64,000 bases of DNA. Source: CAVRCA01 sp965218045 (lineage in GTDB: Bacteria; Pseudomonadota; Alphaproteobacteria; Acetobacterales; Acetobacteraceae). The stretch covers positions 434,001 to 498,000 of the forward strand of contig CBDCJX010000011.1 in NCBI GenBank assembly GCA_965218045.1, written 5' to 3'. A program made the position numbers and the translations under genes. Shown piece after piece: positions 23,974 through 32,742 of the stretch. The stretch's first letter is position 1. The number at the start of each line of letters is the position of its first letter. The notes beneath the pieces are model-generated. The model did not search any database, was not told where the DNA came from, and saw only the letters and a list, made by a program, of their open reading frames with translations.

Positions 23974-26753
23974 GTTACCTCCAACACGGCAATCGGGAGC
24001 TTGGTCAACAGATCCCCCACGGAGACCCGCCCCGTCACTGCATCGTGACCGGGCCCATCAAAAATGTCGATCATCCGTCTCCCATTGAGGATACGCGGCA
24101 GAATTATGGCAGTTCCGTGCCAACGCTCGGGGGATACAAGCAGGTGCTCGGCGACCCCGTCGAGCTTCGCCGCCAACCGGGTCACGATTGCGACCATAGC
24201 TCGCCCTTCATGGACACGAGCAAACGCAAGTGCGTGATCCGACAAGTGTCCTTCGATGCGCAGCGGCAGATAGGTGCCGTTGGCAAACAAACTGGGCGCG
24301 CGGCGCCGATAGGCCAGGCTTCGGGCGATGAGGGCCTGCTTCACTTTGCCATCCCGCCAATCGGCCAGCAGCTCGACCGGTGACGTGTTGGCCAACGCGG
24401 CCTCGCGCGCGGCGTAATCGACCGGACGCCGGTTGTCGGGGTCCACCAGGGAAAAATCCCAGAACTCGCAGCCCTGATACAGATCGGGCACGCCGGGGCT
24501 GGTCAGCCGCAGCAAAGTCTGCGCCAGCGAAGCCACCGCGCCGGGTGCGGCGATCCGCCCGGCGAACTCGGCGATCTCCTGGGCAACATGCGTCGGTCGG
24601 GTCGGGTCAAGCACCTGGCCGAGGAAATCCTGGCACGCGGTCTCGTAGTCGGCGTTGGGCGCGGCCCATTCGGAGTGCCGCTTCGCCTCGCGCAGCGATT
24701 TTTCCTGCCAGCCCGCCACTCGCTCGCGGAACGCCTGCATCCCCTCAGCGTCGTCGGGCGCGAGGGCGAGCGGCCAGGCGGCGACCAGGGTTTCGTACAG
24801 CATGATCTCGTCGGCGGCATCGGGCGCGGTGCCACCATCGATCTCGCGGCGGAACGGCGCGTTGAGCCGCATCCAGCGCGCCAAGGCGGCCTCCCACTCG
24901 TCGGGTAGCTCGCTCAGCACCGCCAGGCGCACCCGGGTATCCTCGCCGCGCTTGTGATCGTGGGTGGCGGTGGCGAGCAGCGCCCTGGGGAAGCGGCGCC
25001 GTCGCTCGGTGTTGGCGGCGTGGAACGCGGCGGGCGACAACGCGAACTGCGACGGTTCCGAGCCGACCTCGTTGCGCGAGAGCAGCCTGCCATAGCGATA
25101 GAATGCGGTATCCTCGACCGATTTCGCCGCGGTCGGGGCCGAGAGCTGCTGGAAGCGGACCATGGCGCGCAGGTGCTCGTTGCGTCGGATGCCGGCGCTC
25201 TTGCTCCGCACGCCCGACCCGCTCAGCCAATCGCCGACCCGTTCGAGCAGCGGCAGGTCGGCGGCACGCATGGTGCGACGCGCCCCGGCCATCGCCCAGG
25301 CCAGCACTTTTGAATCCACTTCCGAGATGCCGCCCATGCCCGCGTAGATGCGGTAGACCGGGAAGTGGACCAGCAGCTCCTCGAGCGCGCGGCGAACCGC
25401 GGTCAACGTGTAATCGCGTGTCGCCAGATTGCGTCGGGCGACGCGATGCAGGGCGGCGGCCGTGTTGTAGAGCTCGCTGAACAGGCTCTCGCGCAGGATC
25501 TGCCGTCGCGCCGGGCGCGCTTCGTCGAGGAAGCCTTCCGCCCGACCGGTCAGCGTGGTCCACAGCCGGGTCAACGACTCCTCGCCGGCCGGATCGTGCA
25601 ACACGGCCGCGGCGTCGTTCATGAAGTCGTAGCCGGTGGTGCCGTCGGTCAGCCAGTCGGTGGGCATCCGCTCGTGCGGCGCGAGGATCTTCTCCACCCA
25701 GATGATGCCGGGGCCCGGCGGCAGGTTCTTCGGGCGGGACGCACCCGCCGTGTCCAGCCGCCGCCGCAGCTTGCGGCAATAGGCGCGCGGATCGGCGAGG
25801 CCGTCGACATGGTCGATCCGCAGCCCGTCGATCAGGCCCTCGGCATAGAGCCGCAGCACGAAGTCGTGGGTGTCATCGAACACCTGCGGCAGTTCGACAC
25901 GAACCCCCGCCAAGCCATTGATATCGAAGAACCGCCGCCAGTTGATCTCGTCCGCAGCAGCGCGCCACCAGGCCAGCCGGTAGTTCTGCCGTTCGAGCAG
26001 CCGATGCAGCCGCTCGCGACCGGCCGCTTCGTCCGGCGCGTAGGCACGCAGCAGCGCCTCGATCGCCTCGGGGTGTTGCGCCGCGTGCTGACGCAATGCC
26101 GCGCGTGCCTCGGCGGCTCGTCGGCGCATGGCGTCGCGCCCGCCCGAACCGGGACCGACCGCGCTGAAGCGCTGGGCGAGGGCCGCGAGACCGGCCTCCT
26201 GCAACACGCCGGCATATTGGCGCGGGTCGATCGGGAAGCGGTGCGCGTCATAGGCCGAGACGAACAGCCGGCCATCCTCGGGATCGAATTTCAGCCGCAA
26301 ATCCCCGGCGGCGAGCACCTCGCCGTAGCCGGCACCGAGGAATGGGGCGAGCAGCTTGCCGCGCAGCCAGGCGTCCGGCGGCTCCCAGTCGATGTCGAAA
26401 TACTCGGCATAGGGGCTGCTGCGGCCCCATTCGAGCACGTCGAGCCACCATTGGTTGTCGGCGCCGCCGACACCCATGTGGTTCGGCACGATGTCGAGGA
26501 TCAGCCCCATGCCGTGCCGGCGCAGCGCCTCGACCAGACGCAGCAACGCCGGCTCGCCGCCGAGTTCGGGGTCGATCGCGTGGTGGTCGACGATGTCGTA
26601 GCCATGCGTCGAGCCAGGCCGGGACTTGAGCAGCGGCGAGGCGTAGATGTGGCTGATGCCGAGCCGGTCGAAATAGGGGATCAGCCCGACCGCCGCGTCG
26701 ATCGGGAAGCCCTTGTGGAACTGTAGGCGGGCAGTGGCCCGGACACTGGTCAT
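23970..26753 (-). CDS. treY: Malto-oligosyltrehalose synthase
   Basis: Encodes 927 residues, normal for TreY. GH13 motifs include LILDIVPNHMGVGGADN (region I), GLRIDHVDGLADP with the nucleophile aspartate, and IWVEKILAPHERMP with the acid/base glutamate. It isomerises the reducing-end alpha-1,4 bond of a maltodextrin to alpha-1,1, making maltooligosyltrehalose, the substrate of TreZ encoded two genes upstream. Both ends overlap neighbours by 4 nt. Unlike many operons, treY and treZ are separated by malQ. Confidence 0.93.
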   Translation of the reverse strand: MTSVRATARLQFHKGFPIDAAVGLIPYFDRLGISHIYASPLLKSRPGSTHGYDIVDHHAIDPELGGEPALLRLVEALRRHGMGLILDIVPNHMGVGGADNQWWLDVLEWGRSSPYAEYFDIDWEPPDAWLRGKLLAPFLGAGYGEVLAAGDLRLKFDPEDGRLFVSAYDAHRFPIDPRQYAGVLQEAGLAALAQRFSAVGPGSGGRDAMRRRAAEARAALRQHAAQHPEAIEALLRAYAPDEAAGRERLHRLLERQNYRLAWWRAAADEINWRRFFDINGLAGVRVELPQVFDDTHDFVLRLYAEGLIDGLRIDHVDGLADPRAYCRKLRRRLDTAGASRPKNLPPGPGIIWVEKILAPHERMPTDWLTDGTTGYDFMNDAAAVLHDPAGEESLTRLWTTLTGRAEGFLDEARPARRQILRESLFSELYNTAAALHRVARRNLATRDYTLTAVRRALEELLVHFPVYRIYAGMGGISEVDSKVLAWAMAGARRTMRAADLPLLERVGDWLSGSGVRSKSAGIRRNEHLRAMVRFQQLSAPTAAKSVEDTAFYRYGRLLSRNEVGSEPSQFALSPAAFHAANTERRRRFPRALLATATHDHKRGEDTRVRLAVLSELPDEWEAALARWMRLNAPFRREIDGGTAPDAADEIMLYETLVAAWPLALAPDDAEGMQAFRERVAGWQEKSLREAKRHSEWAAPNADYETACQDFLGQVLDPTRPTHVAQEIAEFAGRIAAPGAVASLAQTLLRLTSPGVPDLYQGCEFWDFSLVDPDNRRPVDYAAREAALANTSPVELLADWRDGKVKQALIARSLAYRRRAPSLFANGTYLPLRIEGHLSDHALAFARVHEGRAMVAIVTRLAAKLDGVAEHLLVSPERWHGTAIILPRILNGRRMIDIFDGPGHDAVTGRVSVGDLLTKLPIAVLEVT

Positions 26754-28750
26754 CGTCGTCCTTCACCAAGGCTCGCCAGCCGCGCGCGGCAGGCCGCGTC
26801 ATCCAGCACGCGGTCGGCCGATGCGGCGAGCCGTCGCCGCCAGTTCGGGTGCTCGTCGAGTGTTCCGGGCAGATTGGGCTGCTCCGACAAGCCGAGCGCG
26901 TCCTCGACCGGCAGCAGCACCAGCTCGCAAGCGGCGGCGCCGACATGGCGGACGGCGGCATCGACCGCGCCAGCGGGCTGGTCGGCCGGCGGCGGCTCGC
27001 CCTCGGCGGCACCGCTCTCCTGGAAGGCTCGCCAGATCCGGCCCCGGTCCTGCTCGCGGCTCGCCCGCTCCTCCGCCTCGTCACGCATCAGCTCGAGCCC
27101 GGCGCGCCAGTTCAGGTCGGTGCCGCGCCACCACCCGGCGACGGTCGGCAGGTCGTGCGTGCTGGTCATCGCGATCGCGCCACACGTCCAGCTCGAAGGC
27201 GGGTTGAACCGCGCTTCGTCGCGCTCGAACCAGAGTACTCGCATGCCCATGACACCGGCATCCCGCAGCCGGTCGGAAAACCCCTCGGGAACGGTGCCAA
27301 GATCCTCGCCCAGAATGACCGCCTGGTGCCGCACCGATTCGAGGGCCACCAGCCGCAGCATGTCCTGCTCGGGAAAGCGCAGATAGGCCCCTTCGCCCGC
27401 CACCGCGCCATCGGGCACCACCCAGAGCCGGTTCAGTCCCATCGCATGGTCGATGCGCAGACCGCCAGCGTGGCGCAGCGCCGCCCGGATCATCTCCAGA
27501 TACGCGGCATAGCCGTGCTGTCGCAGACCGTGCGACGAGAACGCGACCAAGCCCCAATTCTGCCCGCCCGGGCTCAGCAGGTCGGGCGGCGCGCCCACCG
27601 AAAGGCCGATCAGCATCTCGTCCTGGCGGCTCCAGGCGTGGCTGCCGCCGGCATCGGTGCCGACGGCAAGGTCGGAGATGAGGCCGATCGGCATGCCTGC
27701 CTCGCGCGCGGCATGCTGGGCGTCGGCGAGGCTTTGCTCGGCTTGATACTGCAACCAGGCGTGAAACCCGACCTCCGCCGCATGGTCGTGAGCGTAACGC
27801 TCGACCTCGCGATTGCGCGGGTCGCGAAACGCGTCGGGCCAATTGTGCCAGTGCCAGCGGCCGGGGTCCTCACCGAACAGCCAGGCGTGCAGCGCCTCGA
27901 AGCGGGCGTGGCTTTCCAGCACCTCGCCGCGTTCGCGCCGATACGCCTCGAACGCCGTGCGATCGCGCTGCTGGTCGTAGACCTCGCGCAGCCGGGCGAG
28001 CCGGTACCGCGCGGCGTCCGGCCAGTCGACCAGATCGAGCCCTTCGAGACGGGCACGCTCCTCGTCGGTGCCGTCCGGCAACGGCGTGTGCAGCACGTTG
28101 AGCATCACCCGGCTCGACGGCGCGTATGGGCTGAACCGGTCGACATCGGCGGAGAACTGCGCGTGCACCGGGCTGATCGCGACCGCACTGGCGCCCTGCC
28201 GTGCCGCCGCGCGGACGAAATCCGCCAGCGCCGCAAAGTCGCCGATCCCGCCATCGCCGGTGCGACGCAACGCGTAGAGCTGCGCCGCCAACCCCCAGGC
28301 GCGCTCGCGGCCGACCACCTCGCGGATGCCGACGCCGCGACCCGGCGAGACGGCCAGGGTGACCTCGGTGTCGCCGAGCTCCAGCCGGTGATAGCCGAGC
28401 TCGGTGACCGCGGGGAGGACGATGGTTCCGTCCGCGCCTGCGTCGAGCCGACCCTCGGCGGTCGTGCCATCCTCGCGCGTGAGGCGATAGCGCTGGGCAT
28501 TGCCGCGCAAACGCGTCGGCTGACCGGCCAGCGCGGTGACCAACGGCGGCAGCGAGGTGCCGGAGTTCTGCTCCGCCACAAGGCGGCGGCTGTCCTCGAT
28601 CTCGGCGTCGCTGCCGGCCGCCAGCTCCAACGCCATCAGCACCGCGCGCAAGGTGTCGGGTGCCACGTCGTGCATCTTGCCGAACGCGTCACGCCAACGC
28701 GGCGCGACCCCGGCCTCCTCGGCAAGCGCGATCAGCTCCTGGTCGCTCAC
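26750..28750 (-). CDS. malQ: 4-alpha-glucanotransferase (amylomaltase)
   Basis: Encodes 666 residues. GH77 signatures: LRIDHAMGLNRLWVVP with the nucleophile, ILGEDLGTVPEGF with the acid/base glutamate, and TSTHDLPTVAGWWRG with the third carboxylate. An N-terminal extension (about 150 residues) like that of the longer proteobacterial MalQ precedes the barrel. It disproportionates maltodextrins, trimming short products of TreY/TreZ and lengthening acceptors for TreY or GlgE. It overlaps both treZ and treY by 4 nt. Confidence 0.92.
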   Translation of the reverse strand: MSDQELIALAEEAGVAPRWRDAFGKMHDVAPDTLRAVLMALELAAGSDAEIEDSRRLVAEQNSGTSLPPLVTALAGQPTRLRGNAQRYRLTREDGTTAEGRLDAGADGTIVLPAVTELGYHRLELGDTEVTLAVSPGRGVGIREVVGRERAWGLAAQLYALRRTGDGGIGDFAALADFVRAAARQGASAVAISPVHAQFSADVDRFSPYAPSSRVMLNVLHTPLPDGTDEERARLEGLDLVDWPDAARYRLARLREVYDQQRDRTAFEAYRRERGEVLESHARFEALHAWLFGEDPGRWHWHNWPDAFRDPRNREVERYAHDHAAEVGFHAWLQYQAEQSLADAQHAAREAGMPIGLISDLAVGTDAGGSHAWSRQDEMLIGLSVGAPPDLLSPGGQNWGLVAFSSHGLRQHGYAAYLEMIRAALRHAGGLRIDHAMGLNRLWVVPDGAVAGEGAYLRFPEQDMLRLVALESVRHQAVILGEDLGTVPEGFSDRLRDAGVMGMRVLWFERDEARFNPPSSWTCGAIAMTSTHDLPTVAGWWRGTDLNWRAGLELMRDEAEERASREQDRGRIWRAFQESGAAEGEPPPADQPAGAVDAAVRHVGAAACELVLLPVEDALGLSEQPNLPGTLDEHPNWRRRLAASADRVLDDAACRARLASLGEGRR

Positions 28751-30525
28751 TGCGGCGCGGCCGCGAGATAGGCGACGGTGCTACGCGCCGGCAGCGCACC
28801 GTCGGGCACGACACGGGTCATGTTCTCCGCCGTGCCGTACAGCATCTCGCCGGCGAGCGGCCCGACCGGCACCGGTGCGTCACCGAGATTGATCGCGATG
28901 GTCAGCAGCGCGCCGTTGCCGAGACGCCAGCGCGCCACCACCGCGGCCGGGCCGATCGGCTCGGCGCCCTCGCTGCGGCATCCGGGGATGCCCGGCACCA
29001 CGAAGCGATGGCGCAACGCCAGGATGTCCCGGTAGAACGCCAATATGTCCGCGCCAGGCGGCTGCTCCGCCTCCGCGCGGTCGGGCACCGAGGCGGCGAA
29101 CGTCTCCCGCGCATTCGGGTCCGGGATGGTCTCGCGGCGCGCCGGATCGGTGAACGCGGCGAAATGCTGGAACTCGCGACGTCGCCCCTCGCGCACCAGC
29201 TCGGCCAACTCGGGATTGTGGTCGGTGAAGAACAGGAACGGGGTCTTCGTGCTCCATTCCTCGCCCATGAACAGCATCGGGATGAACGGGCTCAGCAGCA
29301 GCAAGGTGGTCGCGGCGCGCAACGCCTCGGGGTCGGCGAGCGCGGTCAGCCGATCGCCAAAGGCGCGGTTGCCGATCTGGTCGTGGTTCTGCAGGCAGAT
29401 CACGAAGGCGGTGGTCGGCAGGTGCGCGCTCGGCTCGCCGCGCTTCTCCCCGCCATGCGGCGAAACCTCGCCCTGGTAGGCAAACCCCTCGGCCATGCAG
29501 CGCGCCAGCAACCGCGCCGCATCCTTGAAGTCCTCGTAATAGCCCTCGTGCTCGCCGGTCAGCATGACATGCAGGCAGTGATGCACATCGTCGGTCCATT
29601 GCGCGTCGAACTTGCCGGCGCCGAGATGCGATGCCTTGTTGCCCTCATGTTCGAGGATCAGGTGGACGTGGCGGCCCGGCTCGACCGTGCGGCGGATCGT
29701 CGCCGCCATCGTGTCGAGGAAATCCGGCTCGGAGATCGCGTGCACGGCATCGAAGCGCAGGCCGTCGAAGCGATACTCCATCAGCCAGTAGAGCGCGTTC
29801 TGCATGAAGTAGTCGCGCACCTCCGGCCGGCGAAAGTCGATCGCCGCACCCCACGGCGTGCTGATATCGTCACGAAAGAAATCTTTCGCATAGGCGTGCA
29901 AATACGCGCCGTCCGGACCGAAATGGTTGTACACCACGTCCAGCAGCACCATGAGCTGCAGCTCGTGCGCGGCATCGATCAGCGCCTTGAGCTGGTCCGG
30001 GCTGCCATACGCCGCGTCCGGCGCGTAGGGCAGCACGCCGTCATAGCCCCAGTTGTGCTTGCCCGGAAAGTCGGCGATCGGCATCAGCTCGATCGCGGTG
30101 ACGCCAAGCTCGCGCAGCCGCGGCAGCTGCTCGCGTATGCCGTCGAACCCGCCCATCGCGCCGGGGTGCAACTCGTAGACCACCGCCTCGTGCCAGGGTC
30201 GTCCGAGCCAGGCATCGTTGCGCCACGCATAGGCCGACGGATCCACCACCACGCTGGGGTCGTGCACGTCGCCGGATTGCAGACGCGAGGCGGGATCAGG
30301 TACTGTGAGACCGTCCGGCATCCGGAACCGATAGCGCGCGCCAGCGCCGCATGTCGCGTCCGCTCGCTTCCAGCCGCCCGCCTCGCCTTGCATCGCGATC
30401 GGGTCCTGTCCGTCGATCTCCAGCGACAAACCTTCCGCCGAGGGCGCCCACAGCCGGAACCGAGTGGTCCCTCCACTCTCCAGTTCGGCGCCGAACTGGA
30501 GTTCGTGCTTGAAGTGCCTGGTCAT
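28747..30525 (-). CDS. treZ: Malto-oligosyltrehalose trehalohydrolase
   Basis: Encodes 592 residues. An N-terminal beta-sandwich (about 1-100) leads into a GH13 barrel with VTAIELMPIADFPG, VLLDVVYNHFGPDG, YRFDGLRFDAVHAI (nucleophile), LILEHEGNKA (acid/base) and FVICLQNHDQIGNRA. It cleaves the alpha-1,4 bond next to the trehalosyl end, releasing trehalose. An 18-nt gap separates it from glgB, the only junction in the operon without an overlap. It overlaps malQ by 4 nt. Confidence 0.93.
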   Translation of the reverse strand: MTRHFKHELQFGAELESGGTTRFRLWAPSAEGLSLEIDGQDPIAMQGEAGGWKRADATCGAGARYRFRMPDGLTVPDPASRLQSGDVHDPSVVVDPSAYAWRNDAWLGRPWHEAVVYELHPGAMGGFDGIREQLPRLRELGVTAIELMPIADFPGKHNWGYDGVLPYAPDAAYGSPDQLKALIDAAHELQLMVLLDVVYNHFGPDGAYLHAYAKDFFRDDISTPWGAAIDFRRPEVRDYFMQNALYWLMEYRFDGLRFDAVHAISEPDFLDTMAATIRRTVEPGRHVHLILEHEGNKASHLGAGKFDAQWTDDVHHCLHVMLTGEHEGYYEDFKDAARLLARCMAEGFAYQGEVSPHGGEKRGEPSAHLPTTAFVICLQNHDQIGNRAFGDRLTALADPEALRAATTLLLLSPFIPMLFMGEEWSTKTPFLFFTDHNPELAELVREGRRREFQHFAAFTDPARRETIPDPNARETFAASVPDRAEAEQPPGADILAFYRDILALRHRFVVPGIPGCRSEGAEPIGPAAVVARWRLGNGALLTIAINLGDAPVPVGPLAGEMLYGTAENMTRVVPDGALPARSTVAYLAAAPQ

Positions 30526-30543
30526 GTCCGGAATCCCCGACGG

Positions 30544-32742
30544 TCAGGGTGCAATCAGCACCAGCGTCGACAAGGGTGGCAGGCTCAGCAGGAGGGACGC
30601 GGGCTGTCCGTGTTGGGCGGCACCGTCGCCGTTGACTCCGCCGGAATTGCCCATGTTGGACCCGCCGTACACGGCGGCGTCGGTGTTGACGATCTCCCGC
30701 CACAGACCGCCGCGCGGCACGCCGATACGATAGTTCGGGCGGGGGACCGGCGTGAAGTTGCAGACCACCAGCGCGGGCGGGTCGTCCTCGGCACCGAAAC
30801 GCAGCCAGGCGAACACGCTCTGATCCCGATCCTCGACGACGACCCAGCGAAAACCATCCGGCTCGCAGTCCCGCGCGTGCAGCGCCCCGATCTCGCGATA
30901 GGTGCGATTGAGATCACGCAGGAGCTTCTGCATGCCGGCATGGCGCGGATCGTCGAGCAGGAACCAGTCGAGGCCCGCATCGTGGTTCCATTCGCGGTCC
31001 TGCGCGAACTCGCCGCCCATGAACACCAGCTTCTTGCCAGGCATCGTCCACATGTAGCCGAAATAGGCGCGCAGATTGGCGAAACGCTGCCACTCATCGC
31101 CTTTCATCTTCCGGATCAGCGAGCCCTTGCCGTAGACCACCTCGTCGTGTGACAGCGGCAGCACGAATTTTTCCGAGAACGCGTACATCAGGCCGAACGT
31201 CAGCGAATCGTGGTGCCAGCGGCGATACACCGCCTCCTCTTCCATGTAGTGGAGCGTGTCGTGCATCCACCCCATGTTCCACTTGTAATTGAAACCAAGG
31301 CCGCCCTCATCGGCCGGTCGCGTGACACCCGGCCACGCCGTGCTCTCCTCGGCGATCAGCACCGCGCCCGGACAACGCTCGGCGATCACCCGGCTCAGCT
31401 CCTGCAGGAACGCGACGGCTTCGAGGTTCTCGCGTCCGCCGTACTGGTTGGGGATCCACTCGCCGGCCTTGCGGCTGTAGTCGCGATACAGCATCGAGGC
31501 GACCGCATCCACGCGCAGACCGTCGGCGTGGTAGTGCTCGAGCCAGTGCAACGCGCTGCCGATCAGGAAGCCGCGCACCTCATTGCGACCGTGGTTGTAG
31601 ATGAAAGTATTCCACTCCGGGTGGAACCCCTCCCTCGGGTCGGCGTGCTCGTAGAGCGGCGTGCCGTCGAAACGCGCCAGACCGTAGGCGTCGGAGGGGA
31701 AATGCGCCGGCACCCAGTCGAGGATCACGCCCACACCGGCGCGATGGCAGCGATCGACGAAGCGCGCGAACGCCTCGGGTGGCCCGAGCCGCGCAACCGG
31801 CGCGAACTGACCGAGCGGCTGATAGCCCCATGAGCCGCCGAACGGATGCTCCATGATCGGCAGCAGCTCGACATGGGTGAAACCCATGCGCGCCACGTAC
31901 GGCACCAGCCGTTCGGAGAGCATGTCCCAGCCCGACCGATCATTGGAGCCGCCCGGCAGCCAGGACGACGCGTGCACCTCGTAGATCGCCATCGGCGCGC
32001 GCGGGCCTTGTGCCGCGTCGCGCGCGCGCATCCACTCGTCGTCGTTCCAGCGAAACGGCTCGGTGTCGGCGATCACCGAAGCGGTCGCCGGCGGCACTTC
32101 GGCGGCCCAGGCGACCGGATCGGCCTTCAGCGGCAGCACGCCGCCATCCGGGCCGACCAGCTCGTATTTGTAGATGGCGCCGGGCGAGAGGCGGGGGACG
32201 AACAGTTCCCAGACCCCGCCACCAACGCGCAGCCGCATCGGATGGCGCCTTCCATCCCAGGCGTTGAAATCGCCCACCACGGAGACGCGGCGCGCGTTCG
32301 GCGCCCAGACCGCGAAACGGACGCCGCGCACCCCGTCCACCACCATCGGATGCGCGCCCAGGCAGCGGCCGAGATCGTGGTGGCGGCCTTCACCGAGCAG
32401 ATGCAGGTCGATGTCGCCAAGCAGCAGCGGGAACGAGTAAGGGTCCTCGGTCTCGCGGGTCGCCTCACCGGTGTCGATGCGCAGCGCGTAAGGCGCGCCG
32501 CCGCTGCGCACGACACCGTGAAACAGACCGGCCGGGTGGATGCGCGTCAGCGTCCCCAACGCCTCTCCCGTGCTGCGATCGATGACGTCGACGTCGTGCG
32601 CATCGGGCTGGAACGTTCGGATCGCGACACCGTCCGCGACCGGATGCGGCCCGAGCACGGCGAACGGATCGCCGTGGCGCGCATGCACCACGGCTTCGAT
32701 CGTCGCCGGATCGGGAGCGGACTGGCTGAACCCCTGGCTCAT
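30544..32742 (-). CDS. glgB: 1,4-alpha-glucan branching enzyme
   Basis: Encodes 732 residues, the standard length. Domains: N1 module (about 1-110), CBM48 (about 120-215, RFAVWAPNARRVSVVGDFNAWDGRRHPM), GH13_9 catalytic barrel with HYHADGLRVDAVASMLYRDYSRK (nucleophile), VLIAEESTAWPGVT (acid/base) and LSHDEVVYGKGSL, and a C-terminal beta domain. It introduces alpha-1,6 branches in the glucan made by GlgE. The start overlaps the treS-maltokinase stop by 4 nt. Confidence 0.95.
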   Translation of the reverse strand: MSQGFSQSAPDPATIEAVVHARHGDPFAVLGPHPVADGVAIRTFQPDAHDVDVIDRSTGEALGTLTRIHPAGLFHGVVRSGGAPYALRIDTGEATRETEDPYSFPLLLGDIDLHLLGEGRHHDLGRCLGAHPMVVDGVRGVRFAVWAPNARRVSVVGDFNAWDGRRHPMRLRVGGGVWELFVPRLSPGAIYKYELVGPDGGVLPLKADPVAWAAEVPPATASVIADTEPFRWNDDEWMRARDAAQGPRAPMAIYEVHASSWLPGGSNDRSGWDMLSERLVPYVARMGFTHVELLPIMEHPFGGSWGYQPLGQFAPVARLGPPEAFARFVDRCHRAGVGVILDWVPAHFPSDAYGLARFDGTPLYEHADPREGFHPEWNTFIYNHGRNEVRGFLIGSALHWLEHYHADGLRVDAVASMLYRDYSRKAGEWIPNQYGGRENLEAVAFLQELSRVIAERCPGAVLIAEESTAWPGVTRPADEGGLGFNYKWNMGWMHDTLHYMEEEAVYRRWHHDSLTFGLMYAFSEKFVLPLSHDEVVYGKGSLIRKMKGDEWQRFANLRAYFGYMWTMPGKKLVFMGGEFAQDREWNHDAGLDWFLLDDPRHAGMQKLLRDLNRTYREIGALHARDCEPDGFRWVVVEDRDQSVFAWLRFGAEDDPPALVVCNFTPVPRPNYRIGVPRGGLWREIVNTDAAVYGGSNMGNSGGVNGDGAAQHGQPASLLLSLPPLSTLVLIAP

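Noticed and set aside
26849..31152. Long plus-strand frames (640 and 830 codons) under malQ, treZ and glgB
   Set aside because: They mirror three certain GH13/GH77 genes and have no motifs of their own.
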